This document shows, piece after piece, positions 11,471-22,145 of a stretch of 64,000 nucleotides of DNA (position 1 is the stretch's first letter; each line of letters opens with the position of its first letter). The stretch spans positions 17,192,001 to 17,256,000 of the forward strand of contig OY756962.1 in NCBI GenBank assembly GCA_963580455.1, in the 5' to 3' direction. A program made the position numbers and the translations under genes. The notes beneath the pieces are model-generated. The model saw nothing but the letters and a program-made list of their open reading frames with translations. It had not been told where the DNA came from and did no database searches. The stretch is from Euonymus europaeus (lineage: Eukaryota; Streptophyta; Magnoliopsida; Celastrales; Celastraceae).

Positions 11471-13113
11471 GTTGTTCTTCATTTCTTCCGATTTTGGTTT
11501 CGGTTCCGATTTTGAATCTTGGTTTTTAGATTTAGAGAGGATTAAAGGAAGATTCAAGCTTTGGAGGTAAGTTTCTTCATTTTTACATTTCTAGGGTTTT
11601 TGAGTATATCTTAATAGTTTTGTTTAGAGTTGATTCTTATCGTCTAGATATGTTAATCCTAGGTCATATGTGGTTGTATATGTAGGTTTGATTCTTGTTT
11701 TGGAGTTGAGTTCCATAAGGTTGAAGTTTGGGGGTTGAGAGGAACCCTGGAGAGAGAAAGTAAGTTTTCTCAATTTAGTTGTTTAATTCATGATGTATAT
11801 GATATATTGAGATGTTTGGATGATTAAATGAGTATGACATTGTGTAAATTGGTTAGGTTTGGTGGAATCAGGGTTTAAACCCTAATTGTAAGATTTGTGA
11901 ATTGCCCGACACGAGGTAGGGGATTTTCCAACCTTTCTATTTAACCTTCGTTATTGTTGCCTAAATAGCGTTTCTATTCTTCATTGGTCGCCGTTGTTTG
12001 TGTTTCCGCCTTAATTGTTTCTAAGGGGAAACGAGCCTTGTGTGGATTGTTGTCGTTGTTGAATGTTGCATGACCCGATTGAGTGTTTCGTCATTTACAG
12101 ACACGTTGTAATCTTCCGTTCATGCATCATGGTAGTTATGTAAAATATATAGGATATTCATATATACATATCTATTCGGCATGACATGTCATTATGCATT
12201 AGAGATGCATGGGGGACTCGGGAACCTTTAGGTTACTTGAAAGCCACATGGGAGGATGGCAAGGTGAAGGTTGTTACCACCAAGTCATGTGAATCCCATG
12301 TGGGGTAACGCACCAGGGATTGGGTCGAGAGTGACTTTGCCTTGTGGGGTGCGGGCGTGATAGGTTCACGCAACCGGGTGATCCTAGGAGTGGTTGGTGG
12401 TGATGAGCTTGCTCCCGTGGAATATTACATTGAGTTGCAATGGTATTGTGGTTGTTGTGCTCCGAATGGTTAATCCGGATAAATGTTGATGTGAAATTGT
12501 TGAGCATACGTTCATGTGGTAGGTACATATTGATGCATTACTCTCTTTTGGTTCTGCCTATATCAATGTTTACTTCTTTACCCTACTGAGCTTCTAGCTC
12601 ACTCCTTTACTTTCTTCATTCCACAGGAGATATTGGTACAGGTACCGGTGGTGCGGATCGATGAGCGGGACATGACATGGATGGCCCTGGGTAGGATGGG
12701 GTGCTAGAGATATACTCTATGCATGTGGGTGTATGTAGTATTTCTATGTTGGGAGAATATAAGCATTTGGTACGGTTGTGCTTGCATGTTAATGGGATGT
12801 TGATTTATGGTTATATTTGATAATATATGAATCTTTGTGTAGATTTATATGTGATGCCATCAGTTTGTGCATGGTGGTAGTGGATGGCCTGAGGCCTAGG
12901 GTCAAGATTGCATGTGGTTGAGGCCCAAGGCCTATGGTGGCTAGGTTGCTAGTTTGATGTTGTGTTGCTGCATTTCTAATGCAGGTGGGCACTCTTCGAT
13001 ATACAGGGAGATGCCGCCGGATTTCCGGTTGATCCCGGATGTTCACACTAGTGACCTAGGAAGGGTGCGGAGAGAGCACCCAGTCGCGTCTCCGGAAACG
13101 GGGCGTGACATTT

Positions 13114-13125
13114 TGGTATCGGAGG
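13114..13125 (+). other. Primer binding site of element B
   Basis: TGGTATCGGAGG lies 3 bases after the LTR end. It matches the initiator tRNA-Met-type site TGGTATCAGAGC at ten of twelve bases. Confidence 0.75.
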
Positions 13126-13287
13126 GAGGTTTACGACTCTTTATAAGATCTGGGGTGTTGGGTCCTAGTTGTATGTTTAGTACATTCCAGGCCATGTCAC
13201 GACTGCTGCTGATCCGGTATGTTTTTCCTTTTCCCTTAAATCCTCGTTTGAGTAGTGTGTTAAATAGTATTATCTGTTGCCATGCAG

Positions 13288-14484
13288 ATGAATACTCGTA
13301 ATACTGTGCGATCTGGTAGTACAGCTGAGGTACCCTCATGGCGGAGGCCAACGAGGGACAGGTAGAGGCCGAGGTAGAGGCCGTGGTAGAAGTGCGGGGC
13401 GAGTTGCTAGACACACACCGACTACTGAGTGTTCAGTTCCGAGAGTGGACCCTGATGTGAGAGATGAGGAGATAGTTCAGGAGGGACTACCGACTGATGA
13501 TGTAGTACAGCAGGCACCACCTGTGGTGCAGGTTGCTCCTGTTACTATAGGGGGGCAACCCGTGACGATGGAGGGTCTTGCTAGCTTCATGATGAGTATG
13601 GTGCAGACACAGGCGCAGACCATAGCACAGGCGATGGGTGCACCGGCATCCATACAGAGGGAGTTGTACCAGAGGCTACAACTGAGGTAGCAGCAGTACC
13701 TAGAGCTGGGAGAGGGATGTATGAGGTGGACCAATTGAGGAAGACTACTCCTCCAACCTTTTCTGGAGATGGAAAGGGTGTGGGGTCGGAGGAGTGGTTC
13801 AATCAGCTGAGTATGAGGATGGACACTCTTGAGATACCGGATGAGAGACGGGTGAAGTTTGTGTTCTACTACTTGAGTGGTGCGGCCTATGAATGGTGGA
13901 CGTCCATGGGTCAGAGACGGAATGAGCTGACTCGGACTTCGTTTGAACAGCTGTTTATGCAGAAGTTTGTGCCAAGGCCTCTACAAACGGAGAAGGCCAA
14001 GCAGTTCTTAGATTTGTTGCAGACGCCAGAGATGACGGTGTCTCAGTACACCAAACAGTTTGAAGAGTTATACCGGTATGGGAAGGAGTTTGCTCCAACT
14101 GATGTGAAGAAGTCAGTGAGGTACCGAGATAGGTTGCTTCCCAGTCTTGGTAGGATGGTGATGGCCACTAGGGTGGTGTCATATCAGGACAAAGTGGAGA
14201 TGGCTCTCGATTTTGAGTTGAGTGAGAAAAGTGAAGCTCAGAGGAAGCGTCCAGTGAGTGAGGGTAGTAGTGGTGGTGGTAGTAGCCACAAGAAACCGAG
14301 AACGAATTTTCATCAACAGAGAGGGGACCGAGGCAAGGGTCCAAGGCCACAATGGAGTAAGACAACATGCTTCAAGTGTGGAAAAGAGGGGCACAGGGCA
14401 AGTGAGTGCAAGCTTCTTGGGTTTAAATGCTTTGGGTGTGGCAAGTTGGGTCACAGAAAGAGTGAGTGCCCGGAGGGCAACTAG
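13288..14484 (+). pseudogene. gag: Element B gag, frameshifted
   Basis: ATG at 13288 (MNTRNTVRSGSTAEVP) aligns with the gag start of A and I. The frame is lost near 13337, where bases differ from CCTCGTGGCAGAGG of the sister copies, and again near 13655. From 13717 a 255-codon open stretch holds the capsid region (YEWW, FEQLFMQKFVPRPLQTEKAKQ) and two intact knuckles, CFKCGKEGHRASEC and CFGCGKLGHRKSEC. It ends at a TAG at 14482 (PEGN then stop, where element A reads glutamine). This is the best-preserved capsid/nucleocapsid segment in the window. Confidence 0.88.
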
Positions 14485-16145
14485 AGAGCACAGCAGTAGA
14501 GCATACCAGGAGTACCGCCTCCAGCTCTTCCTTCCAATATTCCTTCAGGAGGAAGGGGGCGGGGTGGGACTCTTCATCCATAGCAGCAGCAGAATGCACT
14601 GACAGAGGGGCGTGTCTTTGCATTGGGTCATCAGGAGGCGCAGGAGCATCCAAATTTCATTGGAGGTACCTTCTTGATTTCTAATTGTTGGGCAAGAGTC
14701 TTATTTGATTCTGGGGCTACCTCATCTTTCATTACTAGTTTGTTAGCACACGCACTAGAGGTGGAGATTTCACCAATAAGACGAATGTTCACGGTGTCCT
14801 CACCATTCGGACATTTCACCACGTTGGAGGGGGTAGTGTTCGGATGTGAGTGTCGGTTTGGAGAAGTATCTCTGAAAGCCGATTTGTATGTATTAAATTT
14901 CCAGGATTTTGATGTGATTCTTGGAGTTGATTGGTTGACGAAGTACCAAGGGTTGCTTGACTTATGGGAGAGGAAGATCACTCTTAGAGTACCCGAGGGA
15001 GGAGTGATTCAGTTGAGGGGATCGAAGGGGATTCCATGCCCACATTTCATGGATAATCCTTCGTACCAAGATTCTAGAGTCGCGAGTTTAGTGACTTCGG
15101 TGCCTAAGGGCGAAGTAGCTACACCGATATTGGTAGTGGAAGAATTTAGGGATGTATTTCTGGAAGAGTTGCCGGGATTACCTCCGAAGAGGGAAATTGA
15201 CTTTGCTATTGAGTTGCATTTGAACGTCAAACCGATTTCGATTCCGCCGTATCGGATGGCTCCCGCAGAGTTGAAGGAGTTGAGTTCTCAATTAGAGGAG
15301 TTGCTAGACTTGGGGTTCATTAGACCGAGTGTGTCCCCGTGGGGAGCACCGGTGTTGTTCGTCAAGAAGAAAGACGGAAGTTTGAGGATGTGTATTGATT
15401 ATAGGCAGTTGAATATGGTTACAGTGAGGAATAAGTATCTGTTGCCTTGAATCAATGATTTGTTTGACCAATTGAGAGGTGCTAGGCATTTCTCTAAGAT
15501 TGACTTGAGGTCGGGTTATCATCAGCTGAGAATTAAAGATGGTGATATCCAAAAGACGACGTTTAGGACACGTTATGGTCATTATGAGTTCCTTGTGATG
15601 CCGTTTGGGTTGACAAATGCCCCGCCGGTATTCATGGACCTAATGCAAAGGGTTCTTCGACCGTTTTTGGACAAGTTTGTAGTTGTGTTTATTGATGATA
15701 TTTTGATTTATTCTCCTACAGAGGAAGAGCATGAGGCACACTTGAGAGTGGTATTACAAACGTTGAGGGAGAATCAGCTGTATGCTAAATTGAGTATGTG
15801 TGAATTTTGGGCCACGCAAGTGAAGTTCCGAGGCCATGTCATTACTCAAGAGGGCATAGCGGTTGATTACTCGAAAGTTGAGTCGGTTTTGAATTGGGAG
15901 AGACCGAAGATGAAGAATGTGACTGAGATCTGGAGTTTCCTAGGGTTGGCAGGTTACTACCGGAGGTTTATTAAGGACTTCTCAAGAGTTGCTTTGCCGA
16001 TGACGCAGCTCACAAAGAAGGGTACACCGTTTGTGTGGACAGACGAGTGTGAGGCCGCATTTGAAGATTTGAAGAAGAGGTTGACAACACCTCCAGTTTT
16101 AGTAGTTCCGGAGAGGAATGTTGGCTACCAGGTGTATTGCGATGC
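14485..16145 (+). pseudogene. pol: Element B protease and reverse transcriptase, cut in RNase H
   Basis: After a linker, an open stretch from 14623 carries protease ([11 protein letters not shown] near 14700) and the start of reverse transcriptase (MCIDYRQLN). A TGA at 15448 (fits CGA to TGA) interrupts it. The frame resumes with [41 protein letters not shown] and [12 protein letters not shown]. It stops inside RNase H at VYCDA (about 16145), where the sister copies continue SGVGLGC. The open frame runs on without a stop into element C's gag. Confidence 0.88.
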
Positions 16146-17640
16146 ACCACCACAGGAGACAACTGGTCCTCCCATCAGTGGTGCACGGTTTAATCAACTC
16201 TGCCAACAAGTGCAGCTCCTCACTGAGATGATGATGGCTAACCAGCAAGGCCCACTTTGGACCACTGAAAGGAACGAGGGTGATGGAAACTCAGGTTCTC
16301 TAGATTCCAGGAGCAAGAGGAGGGATGAGAACCGAGAGGGAAATTCCAATACCAATAGGAACACCCATTACTCCCACATCAATGATGATGTCAATAGGCA
16401 CCTTCAAGAGGTAGACCGCAAACTAGCAGCCCTCCAGGGACGCGGTATCATTGATGAAGTGTGGGACAGTTCCATGACTCCCCTGTCTAGGGATATCCTT
16501 GAGACAGACATACCTCGCGACTTCAGGCTCCCCAACCTGGAGCAATATGATGGAAAAAGAGATCCTTATGACCATGTCATGGGATACAGGTCTATGATGG
16601 AGTGTCGAGGGGCCTCAGATGCAGTGTTGTGCAAGGCCTTCCCCTCTACACTTATTGGACCTGCTCGAACTTGGTTCATCAACCTTCCTAGGCACAGCAT
16701 TTATAGCTTTTAGTCTCCGATTTGCTAGTGCTAGGAAGCCCAAGACCACCAATCAGGACTTGATGGTGATTGAACACGAGAAGGGTGAACCGTTTCATGA
16801 CTTCATAGGAAGATTTAACCAGATGTGCCTGGAGATCCCCGACGTGCAAATTGCTATAGCAAATGCTGCTCTGATCAGGACAGTGCGTCATGAGCAGTTC
16901 TGTAACTCATTATGCACTGACGCCCCTCAGTCTATGGACGAACTCCTGGCAAGGACTGAGAAATACATCAAAGCAACAGATTCGCTGAAGTCTTCTCGTT
17001 TTGCGATCCGAACCTCTCCTGATAGGACGAGAGGCACTGAAGAGAAGGGCCGCTCAGGAGGGGTGGGAGGTAGCCGACCAAGCAGTGACAAGAGGTCGGG
17101 AAGAGAAGACAACAGACGAAGAGACCAGTCGTCCAGGAAATCTCAAGCTGGTCCGGCACCTAGTCGTTTTAATAGCTACACTCCACTGAATGCTCCCCCG
17201 AGAACAGTGTTGAATGAAATAGTGGCCCAGAACTTGGTCAAATGGCCAAGGGAGCTCAAGAGCTCTGCAGGGAAGAGGAGGTTCCCAGACAAATATTGTA
17301 GGTTCCACAAGGACCGTGGTCATGATACCGATGATTGCATTCAATTGAAAGACGAGATTGAGGAGTTGATAAGAAGAGGACACCTCAAGAGATACATGGC
17401 AAATCGAGAAGAAAAACGAAGGAGAGATAATAAAGAAGATGATGACCATAGAAGGCCACGGAGGAGGGAAGAGTCTCCTCCACATCAGAGAGGCACGGCA
17501 GGAACAATTGATTTCTGTGGTGTCATTATTGGAGGGTTGGCAGCAGGTGGAGAAAGTACATCAGCTGGGAGAGCATATACTCGCCCCACTGAACAGCCAA
17601 CCAAGGGAAAAAGAGTCAAGGGGGATGAGGATGTTATCAC
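16146..17640 (+). pseudogene. gag: Element C gag, N-terminus missing
   Basis: The frame enters from element B in phase, reading [19 protein letters not shown]. The capsid domain shows [20 protein letters not shown] and [10 protein letters not shown] (about 16660), then a frameshift near 16710 and FHDFIGRFNQMCLEIPD. A basic Arg/Ser-rich region follows. The Tat-type zinc motif YCRFHKDRGHDTDDC starts at 17294, before ELIRRGHLKRYM. Gag would form the virus-like particle. No start codon of C itself is left. Confidence 0.85.
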
Positions 17641-19180
17641 ACTCTCAGAGAAAGATGAGGAAGGTGTTCGAGTCCCTCATGATGACGCCTTGGTAATTGA
17701 TGCAGTGATCGCCAACTTCAACGTCCTGAAAATCTTGGTAGACAATAAGAGTGCAGCAGACATCCTGTTCTACCACACTTTCAAGGCTATGAAGCTTTCA
17801 GAGGATATGCTAAAGCCGACCTCAGTACCCTTGTATGGGTTCACAGGAGAGTCAGTCATACCAAAAGGAATGATAACCCTCCCAGTCACATTGGGAACAC
17901 ATCCCAGGACAGTGATGCACATGGTGGACATGTTGGTAGTTGATGTGAAAGCTTCACACAATGCCATCATAGGAAGACCACTACTTCACAAGGTGAGAGC
18001 TGTTGTCTCAACCTATTGCTTGAAGATGAAATTCCCCACCTCGAAGGGAGTGGGTGAAGTGAAGGGAAATCAGAAGGCTTCCCGGAGCACCTACTTCACT
18101 GAACTCAAAGAGAGGAAGAAAGAGAAGATCTCAGTTGGCAGCCTAGATATGAGGGCAGAGGAGCAGGTGTTCAAACCCACTCCAGTAGAGCAACTCAAGA
18201 AAGTTGAGGTCATGGCTGGCTCAGGAAGAAACTTCCATATTGGATCTCAACTTGCGGAAACAATGGCCAGGGAGATCACTGAACTACTCTTAGCAAGTGT
18301 AGGTACTTTTGCCTGGAGTGCTGATGAGATGCCCGGCATAAGTGCAGAGGTGATAACACATCGACTGAGCATCATACCTGGTACCCGACCAGTTAAACAA
18401 AACAGACGAAACTTTGCTCCCGATCGCCAAGAAGCGATCAAGGAAGAGGTAAGGAAGCTGATGGATGCAGATTTCATCAGAGAAGTCCAATACCCTGAAT
18501 GGCTAGCCAATGTTGTCATGGTGAGGAAAGCCAATGGAAAATGGAGGATGTGTGTTGACTTCACCAATTTGAATAAATCGTGTCCTAAGGATAGCTATCC
18601 ACTACCAAAGATTGATCAGTTGGTAGATGTTACCTCAGGACATCAGCTCCTCAGCTTCTTGGATGCTTATTCGGGGTACCATCAGATAAGAATGCATCCC
18701 GAAGACCAAGAAGGCACCTCATTCATCACTCATGAGGGGACATATTGTTATAAGGTGATGCCATTCGGATTGAAGAATGCTGGAGCCACCTAGCAGAGGT
18801 TGGTGAACCATATCTTCAGAGATCAGATAAGAAAGTCCTTGGAGGCCTATGTGGATGATATGGTGGTAAAGAGCAAGAAAGCTGAGGACCACCCTGTTGA
18901 CCTGCGCAAGGTCTTCAATACACTTGATCGGTTTGGAATGAAACTTAACCCGGACAAATGTGCCTTCGGAGTGGCATCCGGGAAGTTTCTTGGCTTCTTG
19001 GTAACCAGCAGGGGTATTGAGATGAATCCTGAAAAGGTGGAAGCAATCCTGCAGATGGAGCCACCCACAAATGCCAAGGAAGTTCAAAGGCTGACCGGCC
19101 GAGCAGCATCACTAGGAAGGTTCCTTGCTCGGTCTGGCGACAAATGTAGACCATTTTTCCAGGCATTAAAAAAGGCCAAG
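17641..19180 (+). pseudogene. pol: Element C protease and reverse transcriptase
   Basis: The protease-like region has ILVDNKSAADILF near 17730. The catalytic Asp is present, but the usual following Gly reads Lys. NAIIGRPLLHKVRAV follows near 17960. Reverse transcriptase shows VMVRKANGKWRMCVDFTNLN, DSYPLPKIDQLVD, DAYSGYHQI, VMPFGLKNAGAT, a TAG stop at 18791, then AYVDDMVVKSK (about 18847) and CAFGVASGKFLGFLV. The frame is open from 16619 to 18790, the longest plus-strand frame in the window. One nonsense and the upstream frameshift are the main defects. Confidence 0.88.
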
Positions 19181-20070
19181 GAATTTGTATGGACACCTGA
19201 GTGTCAAATTGCCTTTGAAAATCTTAAAGATTATCTAGGCCAGCCTCCTCTACTGACTTGTCCAAGAGAAAGTGAAGTCTTGTACCTCTACCTAGCAGTA
19301 TCACAACACGCGGTAAGTGCAGTGCTAGTAAGTGAGCAAGACAAGGTGCAAAGACCAGTGTATTACATCAGCAGGATGATGGTTAGTGCAGAGACAAGGT
19401 ACTCCCATGCTGAGAAGCTTGCTCTGTCACTGATAGTGGCAGCAAGGAAGCTGAGACCTTACTTCCAAGCACACTCGATAATTGTCCTGACTGACCAGCC
19501 ATTAAAACAAGTCCTCCAAAAGCCAAACACTTCAGGAAGATTAGTGAAGTGGGCTATTGAATTGGGAGAGTTTGACATTCAGTACCAGCCAAGGAAGGCT
19601 ATGAGGCCCAGGCCTTAGCTGATTTTATCATTGAATGTTATAGAGAGCCCAACCAGGACATTGCCTCCACTGCATCTCAACAATGGCAATTGTTTGTAGA
19701 TGGATCATCCAACCAAGAAGGCAGTGGTGCTGGCATTCTCCTGCTTGGCCCGGGGGGCATGACCATAGCACATTCCTTGCGATTCAATTTTAAAGCCTCG
19801 AACAACGAGGCAGAGTATGAGGCTGTACTGACTGGACTACGCCTTGCAGAGTAGCTGGAAGTTAAAAATTTGATTGTTTATAGTGACTCACAACTGGTCA
19901 CGGAGCAAATCAAAGGAGAATACGAAGCAAGAGGACCAAGTATGATTAAGTACTTGGCAAAAGTACATGAACTCATGGAAAGGATACCAAAGGTGGAGGT
20001 AAGGCAGATACCTAGAGGGGAGAACTCAAGGGCCGACGTGTTAGCACGATTGGCGTCTGCCTCCTCAGTA
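19181..20070 (+). pseudogene. pol: Element C RNase H and second (archaeal-type) RNase H
   Basis: The first RNase H covers about 19190-19610 (VSAVLVSEQ, PVYYISRMM, LSLIVAARKLRPYFQAHSI). A frameshift near 19605 ends this frame. The next frame reads ALADFI and then the second RNase H with acidic residues in LFVDGSSN, NNEAEYEAVLTGL and VYSDSQLV (about 19690-19900). A TAG at 19852 interrupts it, fitting CAG to TAG. In Tat elements the second RNase H is functional and the first is a decayed connection domain; that comes from family knowledge. Confidence 0.85.
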
Positions 20071-21395
20071 CAGGTACCTACTTCAGTTCAAGTGGAGATA
20101 CTCCCGCAGAAGAGCATTGAAGTACAAACCTTGATGGCGGATATTGATGTCGGTCATGGGCCGAGTTGGAAGGATCCGATCAAGAAATACTTGGAGGACG
20201 GAAGTTTGCCTAAAGATCGCAACCAAGCAAAAAGCCTCCGAAAAAGAGCAGCTAGGTATACCCTGATCCACGGAGAGTTGTATCGAAGATCCTTCACTCT
20301 TCCATATCTGAAATGTCTAGCACCCAGAGATGCGGACTATGCGCTCCGAGAAGTGCATGAGGGGATATGTGGAAGCCACATAGGATCCAGGACCCTAAGT
20401 CACAAGGTGCTGAGATGCGGGTACTATTGGCCTACCATGATGGAAGATGCTAAGAAGCTCGTACAGAAGTGCGATAAGTGTCAAAGGCACTCAAATGTGC
20501 CGAGAGTACCCTCCTTGGACATTATTCCCATGCAAAATCCCTGTCCATTTGCACAATGGGGCATGGATCTCCTTGGACCATTCGTCCAGACATTGGGGCA
20601 GAGGAGAAACCTTATTGTTGTCGTTGATTACTTCACTAAATGGATAGAGGTAGAGCCATTGGCAGCCATTTCAGAACAGAAGGTGATGGACTTCATATGG
20701 AAAACTATTGTCTGCAGGTATGGTTTGCCACAAGCCCTAGTGGTGGACAATGGAAGACAATTTGTGAGCAGAAAGATGCACAAGTTCTGCAAAGACCTTA
20801 GCATCGACCTAAGGATTACCTCTGTGGCACATCCTCAGGCTAATGGGTAGGCAGAGGTGACAAACCGGACTATCCTTGAAGGACTGAAAACAAGGCTAAA
20901 TGGAGCAAAGGGGAGATGGGTTGAAGAACTACCTAGTGTGCTGTGGTCATACCGCACTACTCCGCGGACATCAACAGGTGAAACTCCATTCTCCCTCTCC
21001 TTCGGGACCGAGGCAGTCATCCCTGTCGAAATTGGAGTCCCGTCATTAAGGGTCACTAACTTCGAAGAATCAACGAATGATGAGCTCTTGCTGAACAACC
21101 TGGATCTCCTAGAGAGACCAGGGAGAATGCAAGGATCCGGACTGCTGCCTATAAACAGAGAACAGCTCAGTACCACAACAGGCGAGTAAAGAGGAGAAGT
21201 TTCTCTGTTGGAGACCTTGTGCTGAGAAAGATAGCTGCTACAAGAAAACATCCAGGTAAGCTAGGTGAAACTTGGGAAGGACCCTACCTAGTTGTGAAAA
21301 TATTGAAAGAAGGCACATACAAAATTGAAGATCCAAAAAGGCCCGGGGATATGAGACCCTGGAATGTGGATAATCTTCGAAGATACTATGTGTAA
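20071..21395 (+). pseudogene. pol: Element C integrase, to the end of pol
   Basis: The zinc region holds H residues in VHEGICGSHIG (about 20355) and CDKC near 20470. The core D residues are in MDLLGPF and VVDNGRQF, and the E follows a TAG stop at 20848 (HPQANG, stop, AEVTNR), fitting CAG to TAG. The C-terminal part reads LWSYRTTPRTSTGETPFSL, a frame change near 21130, then GDLVLRKI, WEGPYLV and NVDNLRRYYV, ending at TAA 21393-21395. No chromodomain is present, as expected for Tat. Confidence 0.87.
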
Positions 21396-21651
21396 TGCTT
21401 CCTTGTAACACATGATAGTTTCTATTTCTATGTTTATCTGCTTTTCAGCTTTGAACATGCAGGAATGAATAAAAAGCTCAGGTCTCTTTCCCAAAATAAA
21501 GCATCGCAATGCAGGAGAAGGTTTTGACCTGGACAACGTGCAAACTTAGCCAAAAAATTGGCTAACTATCAATGCCAAACCGACCAGCGTCACAAGATGA
21601 CTAGACTAAATCAAATTTCCCAAAAGGAGGAAGTGAAGACACTATAAGCCT

Positions 21652-21986
21652 GGTCGGTCTACCGACCAGAATAGTATCTACACAACAATGAAGACTTAAG
21701 ACCCCAATAAAGAGGGTCCAAGAGCCACAGTCGGCCTACCGACCAAGATGGCATCTCAAATTCAAGATATTCCTAAAAGGAAAGAAAAGCGCCACTGTCG
21801 GCCTACCGACGAAGATGGCATTTCAGTATTCCTACAAGGGATAAAAAGCTTCCATGAAAGCAAAAAGACTCAAAGACCCTGGGAGGCCTACCGACCAGGG
21901 AAGTATCCTCATCCTTTGAAATACTTAAAAAAAATTTGAGACTTAAAAGTTCAAAAAATGCAAGAAGGCTGGTCGGCTTACCGACC
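21652..21986 (+). repeat. Palindrome-bearing repeats in element C 3' spacer
   Basis: Five copies of GGTCGGCCTACCGACC or variants lie at 21652-21667, 21729-21744, 21797-21810, 21881-21896 and 21971-21986, spaced about 67-90 bp. The second and third are followed by AAGATGGCAT. The half-sites GTCGG and CCGAC are inverted. The rest of 21396-22145 holds no gene. Confidence 0.8.
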
Positions 21987-22145
21987 ACAAAGGCATGATG
22001 ACTATCAAATATCAACAAAAAATATACTCAAGTATATTAAATGCTTTACCGAGCAGTCATGAATTTCGATTTCATTAAATTTCAAACAAGTTCATTACAA
22101 GTTAAGAGCAGAGCAAAAGAGGGCTAAGCCCATACAAGAGAAGGC

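Larger units (their letters stand above)
10980..13110 (+). repeat. 5' LTR of element B
   Basis: It runs from TGTGCGAAACCCCGACCC to GGGGCGTGACA, about 2131 bp. It contains an A-run at about 11034-11053, three tandem hairpins, a long GCGCCTAGGCGC-rich zone to about 11440, and a 12-bp perfect hairpin at 11443-11470. The inverted copy at 47302-49476 confirms both termini. No coding region is seen. Confidence 0.88.
10980..16145 (+). mobile_element. Element B: second chromovirus family, 3' half lost
   Basis: LTR (10980-13110), tRNA-Met-type primer site, gag, protease and reverse transcriptase, ending abruptly inside RNase H (VYCDA) at 16145. There it is joined to element C. The internal coding part is close to that of A and I, while the LTR differs strongly outside the shared hairpin motifs. 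No integrase, chromodomain or 3' LTR of B follows. An inverted B-type LTR with chromodomain tail is found at 47302-49701. Confidence 0.88.
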
